Assembly (NCBI GenBank): GCA_013368375.1
Contig: JAACJP010000028.1
Coordinates: 62,001 to 126,000 of the forward strand
Reading direction: 5' to 3'
Length of the DNA stretch: 64,000 bases
DNA from: Tricholomella constricta
Lineage: Eukaryota > Basidiomycota > Agaricomycetes > Agaricales > Lyophyllaceae
The notes beneath the pieces were generated by a model. The model made no database searches. It was given only the letters and a program-made list of their open reading frames with translations, and had not been told where the DNA came from. Positions 10,786 through 20,946 of the stretch are shown here, piece by piece (the stretch's first letter is position 1; each line of letters opens with the position of its first letter). Made by a program: the position numbers and the translations under genes.

Positions 10786-13700
10786 CATTAAGAAGACCTC
10801 CATTCACCGAATCACGTCAGGCCAGGTGGTTATCGATCTTCAAACTGCGGTCAAGGAACTTGTCGAGAACGGTCTGGATGCTGGTGCAACTAATATTGGT
10901 GCGTCATATCAAGGTCTTACTTCTTTGAAAGAATCTGTCGTCTGACGCGTGGCTAGAGGTTCGTTTCAAACAACACGGGCTAACAACAAGTATCGAGGTT
11001 ATCGACAATGGAAACGGGATTCCAGAACAATACCATGATAATATCGGTATGTTCATAGCGATATCTCCGCGTTCATACGTGTTTAAAATTTAAAACGCCC
11101 CAACGTAGCTTTGAAACACCACACGTTGAAACTATCGTCGTTTTCAGACCTTTTTACAGTACGGACATTCGGTTTCCGAGGCGAGGCACTTTCATCGCTA
11201 TGTGCACTCTCAGAGTCTCTTGTTGTCATCACAGTCACTGAACAGCCTATGGGCGTCTCACTGGAAATGGAAGCGAGTGGAAAGATTCGTAAGTGGGCGA
11301 AAGTCGCGAGTCGATTTGCTTTTGCTTTGTTGGGCTAAATGAAGCTTAGTTCATGTAGCGGGGAACCACAGTTGCATTGACCAACCTCTCCACGCCTCTC
11401 CTCGTGCGAAGGAAAGAGTTTGAGCAGAACTCGAAGTGCGAGTTTGGCGAAGCCCTCGCCCTCTTGAACGCGTATGCCCTTGGACCTTGCTGCACGGGTG
11501 GGGCAGGCGTTCGGCTTACAGTCTCCAATCAGGTCGACAAAGGGTATGTGGTATGTTCTGCATGGTATAAAAAATTCACCTGACCGCGTTGCAAGCCAGA
11601 AGACCGTGCAACTGCGTACGTCAGGCGCCTCCTCTATTCGTGCTTCAGTCTTTGCGCTATGGAGACCCAAAGCCCTGGACAACATGGTTGACTTTGACTG
11701 GACATTTGAAGTGGATAGGGATAGAACCTCGTTGCAGAGGCTTCAAGGGTGAGTTACGGTGGGGTTATGGGTGAGTGACGCTGCTGATTCATTTTCTACT
11801 TCAGCCACGCAGACGCCGGTGCTGGAGTCTCCACATGGATCCCATCATGGTGACCGTGACCGCTGAAGGCTTCATCTCAAAGTTTACTGTTGCCGGCGGA
11901 CGAACTGGTGCCGATCGTGAATTTTTTTATGTCAATGGTCGACCATGCAATCTCCCTAAGGTATGATGCCGAATGACGATCACCTCAGAAGCTGTTCTGA
12001 TCTAATCACATAGATTCAAAAGGCGTTCAACGGAGTATATCGGTCCTTTATTGCTAACCAAGCGCCGTTCATCCTTGCTGATACCATTCTTCCCACTAGT
12101 ATGTGCCTGTCGAGGGTTCCTTTTGGCGAGGCTGATAGTATTTTCTAGATTCGTGCGATACCAACGTCAGCCCTGATAAACGGACAATATTTCTACACAG
12201 TGAGAAGACCGTGATAACTAAACTGAAGGTACGGTAATCCCACGAATAACACTATGCCCTGCACGAATTGAACATTATCAAGGCCGCCCTAGAAGAGACT
12301 TTCGCCCCGTCGCGCTCTACCTATGATGTCGGAAGTTCCCAGACCCAGCGTATGACGCAGAGCACCCTCTTTACTTCCACCAGCCGATCTTCAGCGCACA
12401 AACGAACGCGATCCGAACCGGAAGACGTCGAAGAGCCTGAAGAGGATCGACCAGGGCCCACCAAGAAGCGTCCTGTTCCAAGCACCTCACCGCTGCATCG
12501 TGGCTTGGGAGTCATCTGTGCCCCTGTTGGAAATGTTGGCCCCCTTGACTAGCATGAATTCGGATGTTCATCGTCCTGTTACGCCATCCGCATCTCTACC
12601 CGCATCGCAGGGTTACCACCGCAACTTGCTGGGTCTCCCACTATCTCACAGATGGATGGCGCCGATGCAGCGAAATCCAATCGGAGTCCCATAAAGGAGC
12701 TTTCCTCGCCCTCGTCCCCGGCTCCATTCCTTCATAATTTGTTCAATGGGAATATCTCGCCAACCGTATCCCAGATGGTAAATGCTTATCATGAGGAGGC
12801 GATGGACATCGATGAGGATCGCAATATTCCTGATGGCCCTCCGAGCCCGGGAGTACGCCTCAGCGCTAAAGCCACAGCTGTCGTGGTGGATACTACTAGT
12901 GTGGTGTGGAGTGCCGTCCACCCTGAAAAGGCCAGACTGTCGGATGATGACAAGGGAAAAGGCTTGTCGGGAACGAACGGGACTTCTGTACCGTCAGTTA
13001 GTGGTCTCTCCAGAGAAGGTGAGACTCGTTCTGGGGGTTCGTCAAAGCCAACGCCGCCACTTTGAAGGCGTCACAGGTTAATCTGCGCACCAAACTCGTG
13101 GGCTTTGCTAGACCCGGGAGTCAGCTTCCTCCGACGCAGAGCGTGGAGGAAGATGCAGAAGAAGAAGCGGAGGACTCAGAGAAAGAGATGCTATTGACAA
13201 AGAGGAGAAGGATCAGCTAGATTCCTCCGACCATCTCCAGTGTGCGGAGGAATCTGCCGGGCACGGTGACCATATCCAGCGCCACTCAACGATGTCTCCT
13301 ACACCTGCCGACATCGAGGACGATGCCGGACATTCGTCATCCAAAGCCATCGGCCTCACTTCGGACGATGACCTGGATGATTCACACCTTACCTCCATAT
13401 TCGAAGATAGTTCATCAACGCTGCAGCGGGAGGAAACTGTACCCAACCCAGAGGTCATCCGTACCTCTGACCAAGGTTCAGGCGACGTCACTCTTCATTT
13501 CGATCTCTCGCGAATATCCGATATCTGGCGTCGCCTCTCTGAGGAAATCACCTCGACGTTCGACATCAAGGCTACTTCCTTGCCTAGGGTGCCCTTGGAC
13601 GCTGGAGTGTCGAATACGGAAAATGACCAGAGAGCTGTTGATGCACTTGCGCGCGTCATTGATAAGAAAGACTTTGCGAACATGGGTATTATCGGACAGT

Positions 13701-14525
13701 TCACCCTCGGGTTCATCGTGATGCGCAGGCGCAAGACAGTTCGGGGCGAAGATGATGACCAGGCTGCGGCCACGATGGATGATTTATTCATTGTCGACCA
13801 GCACGCTGCGGACGAGAAGTATAACTTTGAGACGCTGCAGCAGACGACGAGCATTAATTCGCAGAGGCTCTTCAGGTAAGTCCCGGGCACATTGGCGTGA
13901 TTCGACGTGCGTTGTTAATGGTGATATCGTGAAGGCCTCAAGCGATGGAGTTGATTGCCTCCGATGAGCTTCTCGCCATTGAAAATATGGATGTTCTCCG
14001 ACAGAATGGCTTTGAGGTGGAGGAGCTGGACGAGGACGAGTCCCGGCAGGGTGCAAGGCTGCGGTTGACTGCGCAACCAGTTAGTAAAAGCCCTGTCTTT
14101 GATATCAAAGGTCAGTTTCGTCGCCTTGAGATGGTGCGAGCTCAGCTGACCTGAGGCCTAGATTTGGAGGAGCTGATACATCTGATGAGGGATCGTCCGA
14201 CAGGGCAGATGGTCCGGTGCTCGAAGGCGCGTGCGACGTTCGCGATGAGGACGTGCAGGAAGAGTGTCATGGTGGGCATGCCGTTGAACAGACAGCAGAT
14301 GTCTTTGATGGATAGTGCTTCGCGTCGCGCCCTCGTTACGATACAGTCGTTGACATGACGTCGCTCTGTTCTTAGGTGGTGCGACACATGGGCACGATGG
14401 ATCAACCGTGGAACTGTCCGCATGGACGACCCACTATGCGCCATCTTCTTGACCTCGCTGATCCGAAGATGGGTGCTATCCCGCGTCGGTCAGCGCAGAT
14501 TGACTGGTCTGTCTTGCGCGATTGA
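10786..14525 (+). pseudogene. PMS1: PMS1 (MutL, mismatch repair), broken copy 1
   Basis: The order of motifs is that of fungal Pms1 (human PMS2): the GHKL ATPase start [12 protein letters not shown] with [37 protein letters not shown], then GGRTGADREFFYVNGRP, the metal-binding endonuclease motif [12 protein letters not shown], and a C-terminus with CRKSVMVG and [15 protein letters not shown], stop at 14523-14525. In the family this protein is the endonuclease subunit of MutL-alpha. Lesions seen: no in-frame ATG before the first exon; about 10 bp missing over an exon-intron junction near 11310 compared with copy 2; a frame break near 11815-11850; frame changes between 12490 and 12660; and a 19-bp net deletion near 13040-13055 relative to copy 2. 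I therefore call it a pseudogene, though some lesions could be hidden introns. Confidence 0.85.
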
Positions 14526-14950
14526 ACCAGGTCTGTTGTATATCTACGGCGTATCATAAAAGCCATCGTGTCAATTGGCTTGACATCAAGCTGCGTGAGT
14601 GAAGCCAATCTAAATCCGAGCTACTAGTTCACCGAAGAGAGTTGGTTATATTCCATCAACTCCATACAAGGCTATCGGGTTTGACTAGATGCATATAGTA
14701 CGGACAGGGCCATTGATAACACATACTGTCGGGATCGTGTCCAGCAACAAATCATGTTAATCCTGAATTCGACGCTGAAGTCGTGCGATGATTTCAAGTC
14801 AGTCGTTATCCTGCGTGGAACCGCGGCTTAGGGAACATCATAATAATATGGCGCCATGCCCACGTATGACTGAGTTGTGTCCCCCAAGGCATCACGTGCT
14901 ATTATATAATCGTTGTTGAACGAAAATGACTTGGAAGTAGTATGTAGCTC
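14526..14950. other. Spacer between PMS1 copy 1 and HNH gene
   Basis: No gene. The whole spacer is shared, inverted, with 53350-53824 in the second arm. It contains the promoter of the HNH gene; TATATAAT lies about 50 bp upstream of its ATG. Confidence 0.6.
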
Positions 14951-16188
14951 ATGTCTGCTCCGCCTTTTCCTCTGCCCAACAACCCACCTGACTGTACTCC
15001 TGGCACCGAATACTATCAGGCATACTCAAGATGCCTAGAATTCGAGCTCGCCTCCAACGACAGCCGTGAAACCAACGCCTGGCATTTTACGCCCCTCCTA
15101 GCCGCCCGTGTGCTGGGCTATTTACTCATTTATGCACCCGCCGAAGAGGGACGCAGCCTGCTCTCAAGAGAAATAGTCTCTTCCATAGACAATGAAGCAT
15201 TACATCTTCTCGGAAGGAAATACAACGATGACTTGATTCGTGTTTGTGAGTGCCTGCGCCACCTTGATACGAGCCGCATTTGAAATTCAATCGAAAATTG
15301 TGCAGTTCAACGCTCGAGAGATGTGACTCCGCAAGTGCTTACCGAAGATGAACGAGAAGATATCTCTGATAGTGAGCTCGCCCAACTAGCCAAAGACAAT
15401 TTTTTATTGAGGCGTCGTGTCTGTCTTTCCATACATTCAATGTCTTGCTTGCTGATGAACGAGTTGCAGGCTCTTATTCGAGATGGTTTTCAGTGTGTAT
15501 TCACTGCTTGCTTCGAGATCCATATCCCCCGAGCGTGTGCCAGGTTGTACACCGAGCCTGGCCCCAACGCACCCAGAACAATGACCAGGGCTGTGCACAT
15601 CATCCCCGTGTTTGAAAAGATCAATGCGACCGGCGTGAAGGTATTTCAGTTCACTCCTGCACTCAACTGTATTTTACGGAGCCTTTCATACCAGCCAGTG
15701 CTATCGCTTATTGAACGTTACGGCGGAATTTCTGTTACGAAGGAGCTGATGGGGAAGGACGCTCATCGCCTTGAGAATCTGATCACACTCCGTTTGCAAA
15801 TGCACTCCCTCTTTAGGACACTTACTGCATGGTTGGAAAAGACGGTGAATTCTCTTGTCAACCACCTTTCGCTAACCTAACAAGCGAAAATGTACAGTCG
15901 GTGCCCAACCAATATCGCATCCAGGCAACATATGAGGGGTATCTGACTGGTTACCCAAACGGTGACAACCGGATCATCACGTTTTCCACCAGATGGGAGT
16001 CTAAGTTGCCCCCGCCGTCGCCGCGATATATTGCATTGCACGCTGCGTGTGCGAAAACTGCCTTCATGTCGGGTGTCGGACAGTGGAACGAGCGTATCAT
16101 GGAGGATCTGCAATGGTCGTCTTCCCTGGACAGTGAAGGACATTCGGCGGACTTGTTGGCCGCTGCACTCACCAGAGTTGATCTCTAA
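14951..16188 (+). CDS. HNH_2-type protein, intact paralog A
   Basis: Start ATG at 14951 (MSAPPFPLPNNPPDC), stop TAA at 16186-16188. Introns inferred: 15246-15305 after DDLIRV; one ending at the CAG before ALIRDGFQC; and one ending at the CAG before SVPNQYRIQ, which removes the apparent frame change near 15850. The protein follows the large Agaricomycete family with an HNH_2-like core: ALIRDGFQC (region of the first Cys), the motif His in AVHIIPVFEK, and HRLENLITLRLQMHSLF with the second His. A C-terminal conserved segment reads PPSPRYIALHAACAKTAF. Family members are predicted nucleases of unknown role. The zinc-ligand cysteines of classic HNH proteins are not obvious, so catalysis is not assured. 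It is the only one of three local copies without a visible lesion. Confidence 0.75.
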
Positions 16189-18126
16189 AGTGTTTCCATG
16201 TTGTATCTCTGTCATTCGAATGTCCCTGATTCCCTGTATTGTTCAATTGAAATGGAAAATTGTGATTCTGAATTGAAAAGGCAGTGAGAATAGAAAGTGT
16301 GCGGTGTCATGAGACGGCGGTGATTGAGATGATATAACCTTCGGATTGCTCTTTCTTGACCTTGAAGGCTTCGGATACCTGTGACTTCACGGCTTACAAG
16401 AATGTATAGATACGGATGTCATCTGGGCGGCTCCCTGGTCACCTGGGCACGTCGCAATGTGAAATGTGGCGTCCATTGACCATTACCCTGGCTCACACGA
16501 CGCTTCGCCAAAGCGGCTTGAAGGGAAATAAATGGCTAGGCATAACGTTAATTGACATCGACGGCCTTTGTAAAACGCACTTGTATGGAGGAGTCTTGTG
16601 TTCAAATGTGACAAGGATTGCCGCCGACTGGAGGAATCAAATAGTCTAGCGATGATCAATTTATGGCTGTGACGTTGTGCTTCTCAGGAGAAGGAACCCT
16701 CAATGAGATAAACGACGTTCTTCTTTTACCGTTCTTTTACCGTGTAGTCTGGTGGAAAGGAATGATCGCGGAAGGGACTTGAAACAAAAGGAAGAACGCC
16801 GCGTGCAGTGTACCGCAAGCGCCACATTATCAGCCTCACTGCTCATTTCACACTCTACAAGCATGTCTCTTCCTGCTGTCCTTCCAGATTTTCTTCCCAA
16901 ATATCTTGTCTGGAATACCGGTGAATATTTACCGACCTGATGGCCGCCCGCTTCTCGGGCTATGTAATCGAATCCGCCCAAACAAATGACAGTCTGAGGC
17001 CGACACAAGATGTCCATCTATCGAGGTCAATTCCTGCGATGAATATTTGGCATTCTCTGAATTGGTGTCGGGTGTACTTTAGAAGCTCGCTTCTCCCGAC
17101 AAGCGTTGAGAGACATGTTAAGCTGAGGGCTTTCGCTGTGGCTTTATTCCGCTCTTGGCGAAATTCTATGTTATATATATATTAACACAAGGTAGCGCAG
17201 TTTCGAGCACTAGCCCTACATAGTTAATGTGATATCAGCTGCTCAACAGTGCTTGATAGTCTCAGTTCCGAAGAATTCTGACGAAGATTGCTCACTGATG
17301 AAACACGGATAGCGTGAACAATGCCACAGCGAACGAAAGATGAGAAGATCAAGGATCCGAAATTTTACAAGAGTACTGAGGTCGCGCCCTAGACGAGATT
17401 GTTTCCTGATAGCTGTGAAGGAAGTGAGGGCTAGGCTCAGTTCCACAAGACGACGTGATACGCGTCGAACGCCGCTTTGAGTCAACATATCTACTGTCGT
17501 ACAGGAATGACTTCGAAACAGGCTTCTTACACAAGAATTTAGTCCAGGAGATATCTCAGAGATACAACTTGCTCTGCACAGCTTATTGTAGAGGCAGGCT
17601 GAGATCAAGAACCAACATAGCTCGTCCGATTTGGAAGATGACAGCGCCGGCAAAGACATGGAGAGATCTTGGGAACCTAGAACTATACTTGTGGTGTCAT
17701 GTACAATCCCACACCGGGCAGAAGGATAGATGGACTAGCGTCAGACCCTTCGCATGGTAGGTTTGTCGTGGGTCGTGTGTAGGCGAAGCGGAAGTTAAGG
17801 CCGGTCAAGCGCACAGCGCTGCGTCTACGTCTTTGATAGGAGGCCAACACAGGAGTGATATAAGCCCTCACGCTGTGTGCGTGTCGCCACACAGAACTAG
17901 AGCTGGAGTCACGGAGATCGCGATGGCCGTTTTCGAACAAACGAAACCTAAACCAGAACACTGATGACGACGGATTGCCGCTGGACTGCGGCCCGCTTTG
18001 AGGATCTTGTTATAACATCCGATTCTGATTCTGCCACCACTCCGCGCTGTCGCACTGCAAAGGATGGTGCGAACGTCGAGAGCCAGGCATTCCTATCACA
18101 GCAGGAAAAGGGAAGGCAAGGACACG
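16189..18126. other. Decayed unique sequence of arm 1
   Basis: Two stretches are conserved in reading frame with arm 2 but match no family I know. One, at about 16750-17160 plus, includes phrases such as TNDSLRPTQDVHLSRSIPAM and WHSLNWCRVYFRSSL, with a frame break near 16940. The other, at about 17240-17960, is equally open in antisense. Arm 1 also carries about 200 bp near 16335-16540 that arm 2 lacks. I regard these as remnants of one or two genes, strand uncertain. Confidence 0.4.
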
Positions 18127-18128
18127 TA

Positions 18129-19357
18129 CATCACTAAATTGGGAAAATTTCGACAATGTGTTACAAGGGGAATATAAGGGGTATAATTTGATAGAAGTCC
18201 CTCAATTTACGAAAACCTTTTAACACTTCTTGTAAGGCCCAGTATTCGATAAACAGCTAGGGTCTTTTTTTACAATTGGAGGCCGTTTGTGCATAATCTT
18301 GTACCACCTCCGTAATTGTAACAAGTATGACCTGAATTGTACCGATTGTATGCTGTTGCCCATGGACACAAATAGTCATGCATCCTCGAAACCTTGCAAA
18401 ATTCTCAGAATTTAATGACAGAAAATCATATATTAATTCTATATTACAACAGACTACTTGGTTCTACAGGGCACAAATGAACGACAAGGTCGGGGGATTC
18501 TGATGTGTTGCAGGATAAATAATACATGAGGTCGTGATGTGTATGTGGCTGATGAAGTTGCGAGTTTTGTCAGAAGAGATGAATCACGCATGTGTTGAGA
18601 AACATACCTCGGCAAAAAAAGGATAGAGAGGTCAACTGTACCACCGGGCGCACCAAGTGATGGGACGGGGACAGCGAGCCTGAGGTTGCACCTCGATGCC
18701 ACGTCGGCGGGTTGCGCAAGTCCTGTGGGAAAAAGAAAATATCAAATTCTCGAAAACATGGGTGCCCAAATACAGGTTCTTCGTGCCAATAAGCTTGGTG
18801 CCCACAATTTGGACAATCACAGTGACAGATGTGATCACGAAGACCTAACTGCAACAGTAAGCAGAGGCAGATGAGAAAGACATGAGTGGCGGCAGGAAGA
18901 CACCAGCGAACGAAAAGATGGGGGAAAACTTCAACGGTTGTCAAGGCAGGTTATTTCCGGAGCTGAGCTTCAACTGAGTTTCAATGACTTGTACGATTTC
19001 ACGCATGCACACCCGCTCAATTGCGCTCATTAAAATTTTGCACGGGTAAGGGATGAATGTCTTTTTGTGCTCTAGTCCATCTTGTGAAAGAAGTATTATG
19101 TTTTACTGAAACATCAAATGTAGTGGGTGACCGCGGCGGAGTTTTTTGAGAAACCAAAATAATTACACAAAAGGCAAATCTGTAAACAGTATTCTGCCAA
19201 AGTGTAACCTTCAATAATGATGACCCCGTTTTGTAACCACTTACCATTCATCACAACCATTCCGAGTCCCTGATAACACATTTCCGTTGCTCAATAACCT
19301 GACCAAACAATTGTAATTGCAACAACCATTTATCAAACTTTTCCCGATTTACTGATG
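18129..19357. mobile_element. 1,229-bp TA-flanked DNA transposon, non-autonomous
   Basis: Arm 2 (around 47640-47650) is an empty site: it reads straight from GGACACA to TATCAAACG, whereas here 1,229 bp lie between two TA dinucleotides (18127-18128 and 19358-19359). The ends are terminal inverted repeats: left CATCACTAAATTGGGAAAA, right (reverse complement) CATCAGTAAATCGGGAAAA, 17 of 19 identical. A TA target duplication with TIRs is the signature of Tc1/mariner-type elements. No transposase is recognisable, so it would need a transposase supplied elsewhere. The minus strand contains splice-like signals around 18720-18890 with short open frames of unknown origin. Confidence 0.85.
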
Positions 19358-19887
19358 TATCAAACGTGTTTTCGACATGCAGAAAAGGACGGAGACATCG
19401 AAGGTCTATAAGAAGGTCTTGTCTCATGAGAAAAAGGTCCGATTGACATGTTCGGGGCGCCGAAACCGTCACAAGTGCTGTGGAGGCTGGCATGGTTTGT
19501 TATTTTGTGGGCTACGATTCCTAGATTGGCGCCATCCTGGAGTCAGTAGGTGACTCACTCCTTGTATGGTGTCCATGACGGTGTTCTGCATTTCTATCAG
19601 AGGAGATGGAAACGGGAAGCCGAAAAGGTCGACATGGGCATTAATCAAGACTTGAACATACTGTTCTGCTTGTGTTCAACGTCCTTGTTAATGGAGAGGC
19701 GCAACGCCGGTTCCATTCCGTGGCTGATGACTAATCGCACAGCCACAGAAAAAGTGGCAAATGCTTGTTCTCGCTCACAGAACTACATAGAACGCTCGCT
19801 AGAGGCCTTCAAACAAGTCAAACGTGCAATTAATAAGTGGGTAGACATGTACAGTACGTTAGGATCGAAATTTAATGTGAATATAGA

Positions 19888-20199
19888 TTATACCATGTTA
19901 TCTTCATAATCCGAGGCATAAAAGGAATCATCTTGATGAGAGTCCGCCATTTCAACGTCACCTGAAACATTCTCCGAAGGCTGAGACACCAAACATATAC
20001 TTGTGTATCTTTCTACGGCCTCCTTGAGCTCCCTGACGCGTCCAGCCTTGTTTGATTTCAAGGGCACCCGTTCGGTGAGATCCAGGAAAGCTTTCTCGTT
20101 ATCTCGGTGCCAATCAAGTTGTCGGTCCAGGTCTTCGATGTTGAGCTTGTCAATCCTGGCATCCTCGAGGATCATGCGAGAATGTGAAATCCTAAACAT
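19888..20199 (-). CDS. Hypothetical 103-residue protein, possible transposase tail
   Basis: An uninterrupted frame from ATG at 20199 encodes a charged, coiled-coil-like protein: DKLNIEDLDRQLDWHRD in the middle and an acidic C-terminus ending YASDYEDNMV. The pattern of a 'DLDxQLxWHR' helix followed by a KAGRVRELKEAVERY helix and an acidic tail reminds me of C-termini of large fungal KDZ-type transposases, but this is a weak impression. It may be the 3' remnant of a lost element, or chance. Confidence 0.3.
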   Translation of the reverse strand: MFRISHSRMILEDARIDKLNIEDLDRQLDWHRDNEKAFLDLTERVPLKSNKAGRVRELKEAVERYTSICLVSQPSENVSGDVEMADSHQDDSFYASDYEDNMV

Positions 20200-20388
20200 A
20201 TAGTTGAAGTTTTACTGTGTGGAACGTGTCCGTTTTTCGCGATTTACCTGCACGACAGGCGCGTCAAAACGCGTGTTACGTAAGCTAATGACCGTGTTTC
20301 CTCGCCCTTTTTTGTATCCCAAATTGGAGATCGGTCAGGCGTCATTTGAACCAAAACATTTAACCTTCGCGATTTTTAGCATTATCTC

Positions 20389-20508
20389 CTGGATTTGGCT
20401 TGACCAAACCTGCAAAAAATAAATTCTATGCGGTAGAAACAGGGTTCACATGGGGCAAAAAACCGGGTTACTAAAATATTTTTTCATGTTTGGTCAAGCC
20501 AGATCCAG
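20389..20508. repeat. Inverted repeat with 32-bp arms, MITE-like
   Basis: The left arm 20389-20420 (CTGGATTTGGCTTGACCAAA and following) and the reverse complement of the right arm, ending near 20508, match at 29 of 32 positions around a loop of about 56 bp. Weaker complementarity continues outward into A/T-rich flanks (TTTTTAGC against TTTTTTGC). This could be a small MITE or the core of one; no target duplication was defined. Confidence 0.6.
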
Positions 20509-20946
20509 CAGAAAGCGTGCAAAAAATGGACTGCACAAGAATTACGGGCAGGCAGGCGAGCCTTCACCTTAAATTTGGATTACACTTTTCCGCACAAATG
20601 TAAGAGGGAGCCAAAACAACTACAAACACGATCAATTCTGCAGGCATTGCGCCTCCCCATTAACATTGTTAAGAGCGACCGTGACGAGCAAAACAACATG
20701 GACAAACATTGACCTCCTCCATCTGCCATGGCAGGCGCCGCCTTGCATATCCTAGGATTAGCCTTGAACACCTTACATTCGTACACGATGAGATATTGCG
20801 ATTCTATTCTAATTGCTACATGAAAAGAACACGGAAATATGCATGGTGATGGTGTAAGTAACTAGTGGCAACTAAAATTATCTAGATGTGCGCTGAAGCT
20901 TTCTATGATTTGCGTGGCATGGCACTTGGATCGCAATACAATGGGA

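Larger units (their letters stand above)
10897..19660. repeat. Inverted repeat arm 1 (PMS1-HNH-decayed block)
   Basis: This 8.8-kb block reappears inverted at 47362-56465. Matching parts in order are the PMS1 copy from intron 1 onward, its 3' spacer, the HNH gene, and non-coding decayed sequence at 16190-18126 and 19360-19660. Arm 1 has an extra 1,229-bp transposon at 18129-19357 and a single HNH gene where arm 2 has two. Identity is high enough to follow by eye but includes many substitutions and indels. Confidence 0.9.
19360..20946. other. Spacer downstream of the PRM10-like gene
   Basis: The left 300 bp belong to repeat arm 1. Beyond 19660 there is one short open frame on the minus strand (listed) and a hairpin-forming inverted repeat near 20389-20508. 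Nothing else is recognisable. Confidence 0.5.

Noticed and set aside
15829..15897. Frameshift in HNH paralog A near 15850
   Set aside because: A GT-AG intron ending at the CAG just before TCGGTGCCC restores the frame in A and C alike, so this is an intron, not a lesion.
10897..19660. Whole arm as one giant transposon (for example Starship-like or Helitron)
   Set aside because: No captain recombinase, Rep/helicase, terminal motif or target duplication; the content is ordinary genes and the ends differ in type, so segmental duplication fits better.
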